Shown: positions 26,135-36,044, numbered from the stretch's first letter. The stretch is 64,000 bases of DNA from Streptomyces roseirectus (GCF_014489635.1 NZ_CP060828.1:1860001-1924000); one strand, 5' to 3'. Notes: a model not told the origin generated them from the sequence alone. Numbers and translations: made by a program.

Positions 26135-27997
26135 GTGCGCCGGAGATCCTGGGCGTTCCCGCTGATCGTGACCCTGTTGCTGGTTCCCCAGTCCGCCGTG
26201 CGCGCCGGTGCACGCGCCCCGAGCGCCCCTCCCGTACCCCTGGAGAGCCACTTCGACAACCGGGGCATCAGCGCGGACGACCGCCCGTCCGGCGCGGACC
26301 TCGACGGCAGGGGCGCCTCCCTGCCGGCCGCCGCGCTCGCCTCGGCGGGCTGGACCCCGGGCCGCTCCCTGACCGTCGACGGCACCCGCCTGACCTGGCC
26401 CGCGACCGTCCCCGGCGCGCCGGACAACGTCCTCGCCGACGGCCAGCGGGTCCTCCTGTCCGGCCGGGGCGACGCGCTCACCTTCCTGGTCACGAGCACG
26501 GCGGGCCGCACCGCGCGGGGCGACGGCGAGATCACCTACGGGGACGGCACCCGTGCCCCCTACACCCTCGCGGCCCCCGACTGGCGGCGCGGCTCCCCCG
26601 CCGCCAAGGCGCTCGCCCTCCCGCACGTCAACACCCCCTCCGGCCGCCGCCCCGCACGCGCACGCGTGTACGCCGTGACGGTCCCCCTCGACCCGGCCCG
26701 CGCCGTGGCCTCCGTCCGTCTCCCCGTCGCCTCCGGCCTCCACGTCTTCGCCGCCGCCATCCGCGCCAACCCCTCGCCGTGGACCGGCACTTGGGCCACC
26801 GCCCACTCCGGCCTCCCCGCCGAGGGCCCCTGGACCGACCGCACCCTGCGCCTCGTCGTCCACACCTCGGCGGGCGGCACCCGCGTGCGCCTGCGCTTCG
26901 CCAACACCTTCGCGGACACGCCGGTGCGCATCGGGGCGGCGACGGTGGCCCTGCGGGCGGAGAAGACGGCGAGCCCCACAGCGCCCCGCACCGCCCCCAC
27001 AGCCCCCCGAACCGTCCCGGACCCCCCTGCCGGGCCCCCGGCGCCGGGAGCGGCGCTCAGCGGGGCGGGAGCCGCCACGGAGGGCGCACCCGTGCCGGTG
27101 CTCTTCGGCGGCTCGGCCGGCGTCGAGATCCCCGCCGGAGCGCAGGCCGTCAGCGACCCGCTGGACCTCGCCGTACCGGCGGGCGCCGACCTGCTGGTGA
27201 GCTTCCACCTGCCCGGCACGGTGACCGCGCTCCCCACGCACCGATACGCCTCGCAACGCTCGTACGTCAGCGCGCCGGGCGACCACACGGCGGACCGCGC
27301 GGGCACGGCGTACACCTCCGGGATCACCGGCTGGCCCCTGCTGACCGGCGTGGACGTCGAGGGCGGCCCGGGGACCGTCGTCCTGCTGGGGGACTCGATC
27401 ACCGACGGGTACCTGTCGACGACGGACGCGAACCGGCGGTGGCCCGACGCGCTCGCGGCGCGGCTACGGGGGCAGCGGGCGGTGCCCGCGTACGGCGTGC
27501 TGAACGCCGGGATCGCGGGGAACCGGGTCGCCGCCGACGGGTACGCGGGCGACGGGGTCTCGCCCGTCGCGTCGGGGGTCTCGGCGCTCGCGCGCCTGGA
27601 GCGGGACGCGCTGGCGCAGCCGTCCGTGCGGACGCTGGTCGTCTTCGAGGGGATCAACGACCTGCGCCGGGGCGGCTCGGCGGACGACGTGACCGACGGG
27701 CTGCGGGAGATCGCCGAGCGCGCCCGGGAGCGCGGGATAAGCGTCCTGGGCGCGACACTGCTGCCGTGCGCGGGGGACCTGAGATGTACCCCGGAGGTCC
27801 AGGAGGACCGGGAGAAGGTCAACGCGTGGATCCGGGACGGCGACGCCTTCGACGCCGTCCTCGACTTCGACGCCGCCCTGCGGGACCCCACCGACCCGTC
27901 CCGCCTGCTGCCCGCGTACGACAGCGGGGACCGGCTGCACCCGTCGGACGCGGGGTACGCGGCGCTGGCGGCGGCGGTGGACCTGACGGCGCTGTAA
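26135..27997 (+). CDS. Secreted GDSL/SGNH esterase-like hydrolase
   Basis: About 620 residues. The GTG at 26135 follows GGAGAAGGAG with good spacing and begins an Arg-rich signal peptide (RRRSWAFPLIVTLLLVPQSA). Residues 30-300 form beta-rich modules of unknown role, followed by a Pro/Ala linker. The SGNH hydrolase domain has block I VVLLGDSITDGY at about residues 416-427, Gly and Asn in block II (VLNAGIAGNRV), GINDLRRGG (block III) and DRLHPSDAGY (block V, catalytic Asp and His near 597-600). It acts outside the cell on an ester or deacetylates a sugar; the substrate is unknown. Confidence 0.88.
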   Translation: MRRRSWAFPLIVTLLLVPQSAVRAGARAPSAPPVPLESHFDNRGISADDRPSGADLDGRGASLPAAALASAGWTPGRSLTVDGTRLTWPATVPGAPDNVLADGQRVLLSGRGDALTFLVTSTAGRTARGDGEITYGDGTRAPYTLAAPDWRRGSPAAKALALPHVNTPSGRRPARARVYAVTVPLDPARAVASVRLPVASGLHVFAAAIRANPSPWTGTWATAHSGLPAEGPWTDRTLRLVVHTSAGGTRVRLRFANTFADTPVRIGAATVALRAEKTASPTAPRTAPTAPRTVPDPPAGPPAPGAALSGAGAATEGAPVPVLFGGSAGVEIPAGAQAVSDPLDLAVPAGADLLVSFHLPGTVTALPTHRYASQRSYVSAPGDHTADRAGTAYTSGITGWPLLTGVDVEGGPGTVVLLGDSITDGYLSTTDANRRWPDALAARLRGQRAVPAYGVLNAGIAGNRVAADGYAGDGVSPVASGVSALARLERDALAQPSVRTLVVFEGINDLRRGGSADDVTDGLREIAERARERGISVLGATLLPCAGDLRCTPEVQEDREKVNAWIRDGDAFDAVLDFDAALRDPTDPSRLLPAYDSGDRLHPSDAGYAALAAAVDLTAL

Positions 27998-28026
27998 GGG
28001 GGCCCCGGCGCCGGACCGGACCCCCT
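27997..28026. terminator. Convergent stem-loop between the GDSL hydrolase and xthA
   Basis: AGGGGG (27997-28002) and CCCCCT (28021-28026) close a GC-rich hairpin in the 32-bp gap between two convergent stop codons. It begins on the last base of the GDSL gene's stop codon. It is weaker than the other stem-loops in this window. Confidence 0.45.
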
Positions 28027-28029
28027 CGG

Positions 28030-28809
28030 TCACACCTCCAGGTCGACGACCACCGGTGCGTGGTCCGAGGCGCCCTTGCCCTTGCGCTCCTCACGGTCCA
28101 CGTACGCGTCCTTGACGGCCTTGGCGAAGGGCTCGTTGCCGTAGACCAGGTCGATGCGCATGCCCCGGTTCTTGGGGAAGGCGAGCTGGCGGTAGTCCCA
28201 GTAGGTGTACGGGCGGTCGTACTTGAGGGGCCGGGGGACGACGTCCGTGAGGCCCGTCTCGCGCAGGGCCGCGAGGGCGGCGCGCTCGGCGGGGGTGACG
28301 TGGGTCAGGCCCTCGAAGACCGCCGTGTCGTAGACGTCGTCGTCCGTGGGGGCCACGTTGTAGTCGCCGAGGACGGCGAAGGGGCGCCCGCCCGCCGCGT
28401 CGCCCGTGACGGCCGTCTTCAGGGCCTCGAACCACTGGAGCTTGTACGCGTAGTGCGCGTGGTCGACCTCGCGCCCGTTGGGCACGTACACCGACCACAC
28501 GCGCACCGGGCCGCAGGTCGCCGACACGGCGCGCGGCTCGTCGGCGCCGTCGTACCGCGGGCCGCCGGGCAGGCCCTTGACGACGTCCTCGAGGCCGACG
28601 CGGGAGAGCACCGCCACGCCGTTCCACCGGCCCGTCGCGTTCACCGCCGCCTCGTACCCGGCCTCGCGCAGGGCGTCGAACGGGAACTGCTCCTCGGCGA
28701 GCTTGGCCTCCTGGAGGCAGAGCACGTCGGTGCCGCTGCTCTCCAGCCAGGCCAGGAGCCTCGGCAGGCGGGCGGTGATCGAGTTCACGTTCCAGGTCGC
28801 GATGCGCAT
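28030..28809 (-). CDS. xthA: Exodeoxyribonuclease III
   Basis: About 259 residues of the Mg2+-dependent exonuclease-endonuclease-phosphatase fold; acts on abasic sites and 3' ends in DNA repair. Motifs in order: RIATWNVNSI, LCLQEAKLAEEQFP (metal Glu), YVPNGREV, VLGDYNVAPTDDDVYD (catalytic Asp and Asn), RIDLVYGNE and the C-terminal KGASDHAPVVVDL (catalytic Asp-His). The ATG at 28809 (MRIATWNV) is the natural family start. Confidence 0.93.
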   Translation of the reverse strand: MRIATWNVNSITARLPRLLAWLESSGTDVLCLQEAKLAEEQFPFDALREAGYEAAVNATGRWNGVAVLSRVGLEDVVKGLPGGPRYDGADEPRAVSATCGPVRVWSVYVPNGREVDHAHYAYKLQWFEALKTAVTGDAAGGRPFAVLGDYNVAPTDDDVYDTAVFEGLTHVTPAERAALAALRETGLTDVVPRPLKYDRPYTYWDYRQLAFPKNRGMRIDLVYGNEPFAKAVKDAYVDREERKGKGASDHAPVVVDLEV

Positions 28810-28839
28810 GTCCGACAACCTACCGGGCGCCACTGACAG

Positions 28840-29487
28840 TCACAGCGCGGTGCTCTCCCCCGGCGCCAGCCGACCGTGCTCCGCGCCGCCCAGCGCGCCG
28901 ATCTGGTTGTCGTAGATCGGCCGGGCGAGGTCGGTCAGGAGGGCGTCGTGGATGTCGTACGCGCGCGTGGGCTTCACCTCGCGGACGTAGTCGATCACCT
29001 CGGAGATCTTGCTCCAGGGCGCCATCACCGGCAGCATCAGCGTCTGAACCGCGTGGTCCGGGACGGTGAGCGCGTCGCCGGGGTGGAAGACCCGGCCGTC
29101 GTCGATGAGGTAGCCGACGTTCGTGATGCGCGGGAGGTCCGGGTGGATGACGGCGTGCAGTTCGCCGTGGACCTGGACGTCGAACCCGGCGGCGGTGAAC
29201 GCGTCCCCGTGCCCGACAGTGTGCACGCGTCCGGGGAAGGCCGCCGTGAGCTGGTCGGCGACCGACTTCAGCGTCCAGATCTCGGCCTGCGGGTTCGCCT
29301 CCAGGGCGGCCCTCAGGTGGGCCTCGCTGAAGTGGTCCGGGTGCTCGTGGGTGACCAGGACCGCGTCCGCGCCGACGGCCGCGTCGGCCTCGCTGAACAC
29401 GCCGGGGTCCAGGACGAGGGTGCGGCCGTCCTTCTCCAGACGGACACAGGCGTGCGACTTCTTGGTGAGCTGGATGGACTTCGTCAT
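28840..29487 (-). CDS. Metallo-beta-lactamase-fold hydrolase (UlaG-like)
   Basis: About 215 residues. The zinc motif reads VLVTHEHPDHFSEAH (HxHxDH); the downstream ligand Asp is in VFHPGDALTVP, and KSHACVRLEKDGRTLVLDPG is the usual opening of single-domain, UlaG/L-ascorbate-lactonase-like members. Cytosolic; substrate unknown. The ATG at 29487 (MTKSIQLTKKSHA) is preferred over one five codons upstream. The gene lies 18 bp after the fused enol-lactonase/decarboxylase stop on the same strand, so the two may be cotranscribed. Confidence 0.85.
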   Translation of the reverse strand: MTKSIQLTKKSHACVRLEKDGRTLVLDPGVFSEADAAVGADAVLVTHEHPDHFSEAHLRAALEANPQAEIWTLKSVADQLTAAFPGRVHTVGHGDAFTAAGFDVQVHGELHAVIHPDLPRITNVGYLIDDGRVFHPGDALTVPDHAVQTLMLPVMAPWSKISEVIDYVREVKPTRAYDIHDALLTDLARPIYDNQIGALGGAEHGRLAPGESTAL

Positions 29488-29505
29488 GGGTCCATCCTGC
29501 ATCGC

Positions 29506-30792
29506 TCACTCCTGAGGTGTGGTCTCCTCCCGGATGACCTGCTGGGCCACCCGGAACGCGCTGTTGGCGGCCGGCACGCCGCAGTAGACGGCCGCGTGCA
29601 GCAGGACCTCCTTGATCTCGTCCGGGGTGAGGCCGTTGCGCAGGGCCGCGCGCGTGTGGAAGGCGAGTTCGTCGAGGTGGCCGCCCGCGACGAGGGCGGT
29701 GAGGGTGACGCAGCTGCGGGCGCGCCGGTCGAGGCCGGGGCGGTCCCAGATCTCGCCCCAGGCGTAGCGGGTGATGAACTCCTGGAAGTCGCCGGAGAAG
29801 TCGTCGGCCTGGGTGAGCGCGCGGTCCACGTGCGCGTCGCCCAGCACCTCGCGGCGCACCTTCAGGCCCGCGTCGTACGGGTCGGGGCGGCCCATGACCT
29901 GGTCGGTCGCCACGGGCGGGGCCGGGGCGATCTCGGCGATCGGGGCGGCGGGCTGCTGCGGAAGTACTACGGGTATCCCGGGGACGGCGGTCTGGCCGGT
30001 GTCGTAGCCCGGCTGCCAGGCCGTCGAGAAGTGCCGCACCAGCAGATCGGTGACGGCGGCCGGCTGCTCGACCGGCACGAGGTGCGAGGCGCCGGGGACG
30101 ACGGCGAGGCGCGCGTCCGGGATCCCGGCGACCAGCGTGCGCGCCTCGGCGGGGCCGGTGACCTGGTCGTCGGAGCCGACGAGGACCAGCGTCGGGACGC
30201 CGACCCGGCCCAGTTCGTGCCGGACGTCGAAGGAGGCCAGGGCCTCGCAGGCGGCGATGTAGCAGCCGGGGTCGGTGGTGCGGACCATCTGGACGGCCCA
30301 CTCGGTGATCGCGGGCTGCGCGGCGGCGAACCCGGCCGTGAACCACCGGTCGGGGGAGGTACGGGCGATCGGGTCGAGGCCGTTGGTGCGGACGATGACC
30401 CCGCGCTGGCGGAACTCGTCGGCCGTGCCGAACCGCGGGGAGGCCGCGATCAGCACGAGCGAGGTGAGCCGTTCGGGGTGGCGCAGGGCGAGTTCGACGC
30501 CGACGGCGCCGGCGAGCGCGCAGCCCGCGAAGCCGAAGCGCTGCACGCCGAGCGCGTCGAGGGTGGCCAGCAGGCGGCCGGTCAGTTCGGCGACCGAGCC
30601 GGCCGGGTGGGCGGGGGCGCCGCCGTGGCCGGGCAGGTCGAACCTGAACACCCGCCACTGTTTGGCGAGTTCGGGAATCTGCCGATCCCACATGTGCCAG
30701 GTCGTGCCCAGTGAGGGACCGAGGATCAGGACCGGGGCGTCCTCTGGCCCGTCGAGGCGGTATTGCAGGGTGTTCATCGGTGTCTCACTCAC
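29506..30792 (-). CDS. pcaL: Fused 3-oxoadipate enol-lactonase / 4-carboxymuconolactone decarboxylase
   Basis: About 428 residues, a fusion. Residues 1-270 are an alpha/beta hydrolase (enol-lactonase-like: LILGPSLGTTWHMWDRQIPE, DLPGHGGAP, VGSDDQVTGP, GASHLVPVEQP). Residues 310-428 are a carboxymuconolactone-decarboxylase domain (ITRYAWGEIWDRPGLDRRAR, LVAGGHLDELAFHTRAALRN, EVLLHAAVYCGVPAAN). This layout is the PcaL fusion of the protocatechuate branch of the beta-ketoadipate pathway. The nucleophile elbow, normally GxSxG, reads AGCALAG with no Ser, so the lactonase half may be inactive or altered. The GTG at 30792 gives the MSETP start usual for streptomycete homologues. No other pca genes are in the window. 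Confidence 0.8.
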   Translation of the reverse strand: MSETPMNTLQYRLDGPEDAPVLILGPSLGTTWHMWDRQIPELAKQWRVFRFDLPGHGGAPAHPAGSVAELTGRLLATLDALGVQRFGFAGCALAGAVGVELALRHPERLTSLVLIAASPRFGTADEFRQRGVIVRTNGLDPIARTSPDRWFTAGFAAAQPAITEWAVQMVRTTDPGCYIAACEALASFDVRHELGRVGVPTLVLVGSDDQVTGPAEARTLVAGIPDARLAVVPGASHLVPVEQPAAVTDLLVRHFSTAWQPGYDTGQTAVPGIPVVLPQQPAAPIAEIAPAPPVATDQVMGRPDPYDAGLKVRREVLGDAHVDRALTQADDFSGDFQEFITRYAWGEIWDRPGLDRRARSCVTLTALVAGGHLDELAFHTRAALRNGLTPDEIKEVLLHAAVYCGVPAANSAFRVAQQVIREETTPQE

Positions 30793-31277
30793 CCGGCCGA
30801 CCCTCTCATCCGTCACGTGCGGTCACGTCGCCGGGGTGGACCTGCCGGGCTCTGCCCCGCTCCGGCCCGGTTCCGGCGGGTGGCTGGGAACACTCGTGTT
30901 CGCGCCCCTTTTCGGCCTTCCTGGGCCCGGCGGGCGGCTCTTCCCGGACGCCGGACGGACGGCGGGAAGGCCATCGCGCGCAGGTGAACAGGAGCGCCGC
31001 GCACGCCGCTGACCATACGGTTCCGGCCAGCGGCACGGGCACGGCACGGTTCCGCGGGATCGTGTACGTACAGGAGGGGAACGGTGATCACCGGGTGACC
31101 GCCGCAGGGGGCCGGACGACCGGCCACCAGGGGACGAACCGCTGGTTGCGGGCATCAAGAATGACCTGATCCACGCAAGTCCGGCGTTCCCGCCCGCCCC
31201 GTATCCCCTCATGGGGCGCAATCGGAATATGTAATTCCCTTGACGCATTCGACATAGCTAGTTCGCGCCATCGAACT
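30793..31277. other. Gene-free stretch upstream of the cluster regulator
   Basis: About 485 bp between the divergent pcaL-type gene and the promoter of the OmpR-type regulator. I find no credible gene; the plus-strand frames are short. The section from about 31200 is noticeably more AT-rich than its surroundings, as expected for a promoter region. It appears to mark the left boundary of the biosynthetic cluster. Confidence 0.5.
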
Positions 31278-31307
31278 TTGACAGCCGGAAGAGGGCGTTT
31301 TTAGACT
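31278..31307 (+). promoter_or_regulatory. Sigma-70-type promoter for the OmpR-type regulator gene
   Basis: A perfect TTGACA (31278-31283), an 18-bp spacer and TAGACT (31302-31307) form a consensus housekeeping promoter. The predicted start point is near 31314, leaving a leader of about 58 nt before the ATG at 31372. Such a good -35 is rare in streptomycetes and suggests strong, sigma-HrdB-driven expression. Confidence 0.65.
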
Positions 31308-31371
31308 CGCCGCGTTCTGTTGCCCCGCCCGGTCGGGGGTCTTGGGAGCCAGACGAGTCTTGGGGGAGACG

Positions 31372-32073
31372 ATGAGTCAGCGTGCACCGGAACTACCGGT
31401 TCTGGCGAATACCGAGGCGTGGCGGGTCCTCGTGGTGGAAAGCGATATCCAATACGCGGAATCGCTGATCCATGGTCTGCGCCGCCATGGGCACGAAGTG
31501 GACGTGGCCGAGCGGGGCGGGGCGGCGCTCCAGGTGTACGGGCAGGCCGATCTCGTCCTCATCGATCTCGAACTGCCGGACCTGGACGGGCTGGAGGTCT
31601 GCCGGGCCATCAGGGCCGTGTCCGACACCCCCATCATCGCGCTGACCGCCCGGGGCACCGAGGTCGACCGGGTGCTCGGCCTCCAGGCCGGGGCGGACGA
31701 CTACATGGTCAAGCCGTACGGGTTCCGGGAGTTGATGGCGCGGATGCAGGCGGTGATGCGGCGGGCCCGGCCCGTGCCGCGGCCCGTCGACGTCATTTCG
31801 CGCGGACCGCTCACCATCGACGCCGGCTCGCGCGAGGTGAGCCTCTACGGAAAACCCGTCCGCGTCACCCGCAAGGAATTCGACCTCCTGCATCTGCTGG
31901 CCTCCCATCCGGACAGTGTGATTCCGCGAAATCGGCTCATGCAGCAGGTGTGGGGCGATTCCTGGTCGCGGCGGACCGTCGACACACATGTCAGCAGTCT
32001 GCGCAGCAAACTGGGCGGCAGTGACTGGATCATCACCATTCGGGGAGTCGGATTCCGGCTCGGCAGCGGGTGA
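31372..32073 (+). CDS. OmpR-family response regulator, cluster-situated and orphan
   Basis: About 233 residues. The receiver domain (residues 17-130) has phospho-acceptor Asp65 in LVLIDLELPDLDG, a Thr in IIALTARG and the conserved Lys in DDYMVKPYGF. The acidic pair that normally binds Mg2+ (DD) reads ES in VLVVESDIQ, so phosphorylation may be weak or absent, as in the JadR1-like atypical regulators of antibiotic clusters. Residues 135-233 are a winged helix ending VDTHVSSLRSKLGG, ITIRGVGFRL. No kinase gene is adjacent. GGGGGAGA lies 4-5 nt before the ATG at 31372. It is the first cluster gene and probably its activator. Confidence 0.88.
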   Translation: MSQRAPELPVLANTEAWRVLVVESDIQYAESLIHGLRRHGHEVDVAERGGAALQVYGQADLVLIDLELPDLDGLEVCRAIRAVSDTPIIALTARGTEVDRVLGLQAGADDYMVKPYGFRELMARMQAVMRRARPVPRPVDVISRGPLTIDAGSREVSLYGKPVRVTRKEFDLLHLLASHPDSVIPRNRLMQQVWGDSWSRRTVDTHVSSLRSKLGGSDWIITIRGVGFRLGSG

Positions 32074-32124
32074 ATTCCGAATCGATCACCCAGAACTCCG
32101 ACCCGCCCCGCCCCGACCTGGACA

Positions 32125-32151
32125 TCTGACATTCCTCTGACACGGATCTGA
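32125..32151 (+). promoter_or_regulatory. Triple 11-bp-spaced TCTGA direct repeat upstream of the synthetase gene
   Basis: TCTGA occurs at 32125, 32136 and 32147, exactly 11 bp apart (one helical turn). The first two extend to TCTGACA. Tandem direct repeats with 11-bp periodicity are how winged-helix activators of the OmpR and SARP type bind. The site lies in the 253-bp gap between the OmpR-type gene and the synthetase gene, 176 bp upstream of the latter's ATG. No good -10 is visible nearby. Confidence 0.5.
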
Positions 32152-32326
32152 GCCGGCGCCCACACACGCGCACGCGATTTGTGAAACCTGACCAAGCCCT
32201 GCAACCCGGTCCGTTGCCCCCGGACCCCCGCACCGCAGAGGCTTGTTGTCAAGGCCCTATGCGCCTCATTTCTTCCACCGCGCCCCGGCGCGCGTTTCCC
32301 CGCGAACGAGAAGAGAGGGCACCGGC

Positions 32327-35077
32327 ATGACCATCGCCGTTTCATCGACCCGTACCATCGCGGACCTCCTCCTGCGGGCCGCCCAGGACCACCCCGGTTC
32401 CGGCCTCCTCCACCAGGACGCCACCGGCCCCGACGGCGCACGGCTCCAGCGCTATCCCGAACTCCTCGACGAGGCCCGCAGGGTGCTGACCGGCCTGCGC
32501 GGCCGGGGTCTCGCCCCGCAGGACAAGGTCGTCCTGATCCTGGAGCGCCCGCAGGAGTTCCTGCCCGCCTTCTGGGCCTGTCTGCTCGGCGGCTTCGTCC
32601 CCGTCCCGATGGCGCCGCTCGGCGGTGACCCCGAGCGCTGGGCCGCCCAGCTCGGTCATGTGAACACCCTCCTCGACCGGCCGCTGATCGTCACCACCGA
32701 AGCCCTCGCGGTCGAACTGCCGCAGGTGGCGGGCCTGGGCGTGACCCCGCTGTCGGGTCTGTACGGCGCCGAACCCGCCGATCTCCTCCACCAGGCCGCG
32801 CCGGAGGACACCGCGCTCCTGGTGCTGACCTCGGGCTCCACCGGCAACTCCAAGGCCGTCCGGCTCACCCACGCCAACCTGCTCGCGTCCATGGCGGGCA
32901 AGAACGGCCACCACCGGCTCGGCCCGGACGACGTCTGTCTCAACTGGGTGTCCTTCGACCACGTGGCCGCCCTCCTGGAGTGCCATCTGCTGCCCCTGTA
33001 CGCGGGCGCCACCCAGTTGCACGTCGAGGCGGCCGTGGTCCTCGGGGAGCCGCTGGAGTTCCTGCGGCTGGTGTCCCGGCACGGCGTCACCATGACCTTC
33101 ACGCCCAACTTCCTGCTGGGGCTGCTGAACGCGTCCGCCGGCCGCCTTGAGGAGACCGGGCCCGTCGACCTGTCCCGGCTGCGGCACATCATCAGCGGCG
33201 GCGAGGCCGTGGTCCGCACCACCGGCGAGACCTTCCTGCGGCTCTTCGCGCCCCACGGACTGCGCCCCGACTCCCTGTGGCCCGCCTTCGGCATGACGGA
33301 GACCTGCGCGGGTTCCGTCTACTCGCAGACCTTCCCGGCCTTCGACCAGGGCCAGGAGTTCGCCAACCTGGGCACCCCCGTCGAGGGCCTGCGGCTGCGC
33401 GTCGCCGACGAGCACGACCGGGAGCTGGGCGAGGGCGAGACCGGTGAACTCCAGCTCGCCGGACCCATGATCACCCCGGGCTACCACAACAACGAGCAGG
33501 CCACCCGGGACGCCTTCACCGCCGACGGCTGGTTCCGCAGCGGTGACCTCGGCCGGCTCGACGAAGGCCGGCTCACCCTCGTGGGCCGCAGCAAGGACAG
33601 CGTCATCGTCAACGGCGTCAACTACTTCAGCCACGAGATCGAGACCCTGCTGGAGCAGTTGGACGGCGTCGCCCGTTCCTACGTCGCGGCGTTCCCGACC
33701 CGCGCCCCGGGCAGCGACACCGAGCAACTGGTCGTCGCCTTCCACCCGGAGACCGCGGACGGCGACGAACTCGCCCTGTACCGGGTGCTGTCCGCCGTCC
33801 GCTCCGGCGTCGTCATGCACTGGGGCTTCAGGCCCGCGCTGATCCTGCCGCTGCCCAAGGACGCCTTCCCGAAGACCAGTCTGGGCAAGATCCAGCGCGC
33901 CCTGATGCGCAAGAGGCTGGAGGCGGGCGCCTACGACGAGGTCACCCGGTCCGTCGCCGACCTCGTGCTGCGCCGACTCGGCGGATACACCCCGCCCGAG
34001 GGCGGGACCGAGCGGATCCTCGCCGGGATCTACGCCGAACTGTTCGACACCGACCCGGACCGGCTCAGCGCCACCGCCAACTTCTTCGACCTGGGCGGCA
34101 CGTCGCTGGACATCCTGCGGCTGCGCAGCATGGTCGCCCAGCGGCTCGGCGCGCACGACCTCCAGATCATCACCGTCCTGATGGCCCCCACCGTCCGTGA
34201 ACTGGCCGCCCGGCTGGGCGAGGACGGGGCGGCGGTGCGGCCGTACGACCCGATCGTCCCGATGCAGAGCACCGGCACGAAGACGCCGCTGTTCTGTGTG
34301 CACCCGGGCGTCGGCGAGGTCCTGGTCTTCGTCAACCTCGCCAAGTACTTCGTCGGCGACCGGCCGTTCTACGCGCTGCGGGCGCGCGGCTTCAACCCGG
34401 GCGAGAAGCCCTTCGAGAGCTTCGAGGAGATGGTCGCCACCTACGTCGAGGCGATCCGCGCGAAGCAGCCGCACGGTCCGTACGCCGTCGCCGGGTACTC
34501 GTACGGCGGGGCGGTGGCCTTCGAGATCGCCAAGGTGCTGGAGGGCCAGGGCGAGCGGGTCGACTTCGTCGGCAGTTTCAACCTGCCGCCGCACATCAAG
34601 TACCGCATGAACGAACTGGACTTCGTCGAGACGGCTGCCAACCTGGCGTTCTTCCTCGCGCTCATCGACAAGAAGCAGTCCCTCGACCTGCCGGGGCAGT
34701 TGCGCCACCTGTCCCGCGAGGAACAGCTCGCGCGCTTCATCGACCTCGCGCCGAAGGCCCGGCTCGCCGAACTCGACCTCACCCTGGAGAAGTTCACCGC
34801 GTGGGCCGCGCTCGCCGACGGGCTCACCGACCTGGGCCGCACCTACGCGCCCAGCGGCTCGGTCCGTTCGATGTCCGTCTTCTACGCGATACCGCTGCGC
34901 GGCACCAAGGAGGACTGGCTGAACAACGAGCTGCGCCGCTGGGACGAGCACTGCCCGGACGTCCGCTACCTCGACGTGCCCGGCGAGCACTACACCCTGA
35001 TGGGCCCGAACCATGTGGCCGTCTTCCAGTCGATCCTGCGCGCGGAGCTCGACCGCGCGCTCGGCGACGCCGACTGA
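32327..35077 (+). CDS. A-T-TE synthetase, polyporic acid/atromentin type (p-terphenylquinone)
   Basis: About 916 residues in three domains. Adenylation (1-565): [66 protein letters not shown] and PKTSLGKIQ. Thiolation (585-655): [10 protein letters not shown], with Ser593 to be phosphopantetheinylated. Thioesterase (675-916): GYSYGG with Ser725, and His888 in PGEHYTLMG. There is no condensation domain. The [11 protein letters not shown] segment replaces the Asp-containing motif that binds amino groups, as in enzymes that activate aryl-pyruvates and dimerise them to dihydroxyquinones or furanones. A prephenate dehydratase gene lies downstream, so phenylpyruvate (giving polyporic acid) is the likely substrate. 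GAGAGG precedes the ATG at 32327. The family match is from memory of motifs. Confidence 0.85.
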   Translation: MTIAVSSTRTIADLLLRAAQDHPGSGLLHQDATGPDGARLQRYPELLDEARRVLTGLRGRGLAPQDKVVLILERPQEFLPAFWACLLGGFVPVPMAPLGGDPERWAAQLGHVNTLLDRPLIVTTEALAVELPQVAGLGVTPLSGLYGAEPADLLHQAAPEDTALLVLTSGSTGNSKAVRLTHANLLASMAGKNGHHRLGPDDVCLNWVSFDHVAALLECHLLPLYAGATQLHVEAAVVLGEPLEFLRLVSRHGVTMTFTPNFLLGLLNASAGRLEETGPVDLSRLRHIISGGEAVVRTTGETFLRLFAPHGLRPDSLWPAFGMTETCAGSVYSQTFPAFDQGQEFANLGTPVEGLRLRVADEHDRELGEGETGELQLAGPMITPGYHNNEQATRDAFTADGWFRSGDLGRLDEGRLTLVGRSKDSVIVNGVNYFSHEIETLLEQLDGVARSYVAAFPTRAPGSDTEQLVVAFHPETADGDELALYRVLSAVRSGVVMHWGFRPALILPLPKDAFPKTSLGKIQRALMRKRLEAGAYDEVTRSVADLVLRRLGGYTPPEGGTERILAGIYAELFDTDPDRLSATANFFDLGGTSLDILRLRSMVAQRLGAHDLQIITVLMAPTVRELAARLGEDGAAVRPYDPIVPMQSTGTKTPLFCVHPGVGEVLVFVNLAKYFVGDRPFYALRARGFNPGEKPFESFEEMVATYVEAIRAKQPHGPYAVAGYSYGGAVAFEIAKVLEGQGERVDFVGSFNLPPHIKYRMNELDFVETAANLAFFLALIDKKQSLDLPGQLRHLSREEQLARFIDLAPKARLAELDLTLEKFTAWAALADGLTDLGRTYAPSGSVRSMSVFYAIPLRGTKEDWLNNELRRWDEHCPDVRYLDVPGEHYTLMGPNHVAVFQSILRAELDRALGDAD

Positions 35078-35106
35078 CCCCCCGTCCGACCATGGAGAGG
35101 AACACG

Positions 35107-36027
35107 ATGAACGGCAAGAAGATCCTGGTCACCGGGGGCACCGGCCAGGTGGCCGGACCGGTGGCCAAGGCCCTCGCGCGGGACAACGAGGTGTGGGCGC
35201 TCGGCCGGTTCGGCACCCCCGGCTCCGAGGAGGCGCTGGCCGAGCACGGCATCACCACGTTCCGCTGGGACATGGACGACACCGGCGACGACACCCTCAA
35301 GGGCGTGCCGGAGGACTTCACCCACGTCGTCCACTCCGCCGTGCGGCGCGGCGAGGACGGTGACTTCAACACGGCCGTCGAGGTCAACACGGTGGCCACC
35401 GGACGGCTGATGACCCACTGCCGGACCGCCGAGGCGTTCCTGTACGTCTCCACCGGCGCCCTGTACGCGCGCCAGACCCTGGACCACGCGTACACCGAGG
35501 ACGACCCGGTCGACGGGGTCGCCGACTGGCTGCCCGTCTACCCCGTCGCCAAGATCGCCACGGAGGGTGTCGTCCGCGCGTATGCCCGTACCCTGCGGCT
35601 GCCGACCGTCATCGCCCGGCTCAACATCGCCTACGGGCCCGACGGTTACGGCGGTGTGCCGATGCTGTACTTCAAGCGGATGCTGGCCGGCGAGCCGATC
35701 CCGGTGCCCGTCGAGGGCCAGAACTGGTGCTCGCTGCTGTACACCGACGACCTGATCGACCAGGTGCCCCGGCTGTGGGAGGCCGCGTCGGTGCCGGCCG
35801 TGCTCACCAACTGGGGCGGTGACGAGGCGGTCGGGATGACCGACTGCGTCCGCTACCTGGAGGAGCTGACCGGGGTCGAGGCGAAACTGGTGCCGAGCGA
35901 AGTCACCCGGGAGACCTACCAGTTCGATCCGGCGACGCGCCGGCGGCTGACGGGCCCGTGCCGGGTCGGCTGGCGCGAGGGCATCCGCCGCACCGTCGAG
36001 TCCATGTATCCCGAGTACGTGAAGTGA
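35107..36027 (+). CDS. NAD(P)-dependent epimerase/reductase (extended SDR), TerB-like by context
   Basis: About 306 residues. It has the Rossmann motif TGGTGQVAG (residues 9-17), catalytic Ser115 in YVSTGALY and the YxxxK pair Tyr145-Lys149 in YPVAKIA. It follows the synthetase by 29 bp, with GGAGAGG 6 nt before the ATG at 35107; an in-frame ATG at 35092 lies upstream of that ribosome site and is less likely. As I recall, the terfestatin p-terphenyl pathway uses an SDR reductase (TerB) with an NTF2-like dehydratase (TerC) to convert polyporic acid to a terphenyl. The same pair occurs here in the same order. The role is inferred. Confidence 0.75.
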   Translation: MNGKKILVTGGTGQVAGPVAKALARDNEVWALGRFGTPGSEEALAEHGITTFRWDMDDTGDDTLKGVPEDFTHVVHSAVRRGEDGDFNTAVEVNTVATGRLMTHCRTAEAFLYVSTGALYARQTLDHAYTEDDPVDGVADWLPVYPVAKIATEGVVRAYARTLRLPTVIARLNIAYGPDGYGGVPMLYFKRMLAGEPIPVPVEGQNWCSLLYTDDLIDQVPRLWEAASVPAVLTNWGGDEAVGMTDCVRYLEELTGVEAKLVPSEVTRETYQFDPATRRRLTGPCRVGWREGIRRTVESMYPEYVK

Positions 36028-36044
36028 CGAGGAGGAACGGTCCG

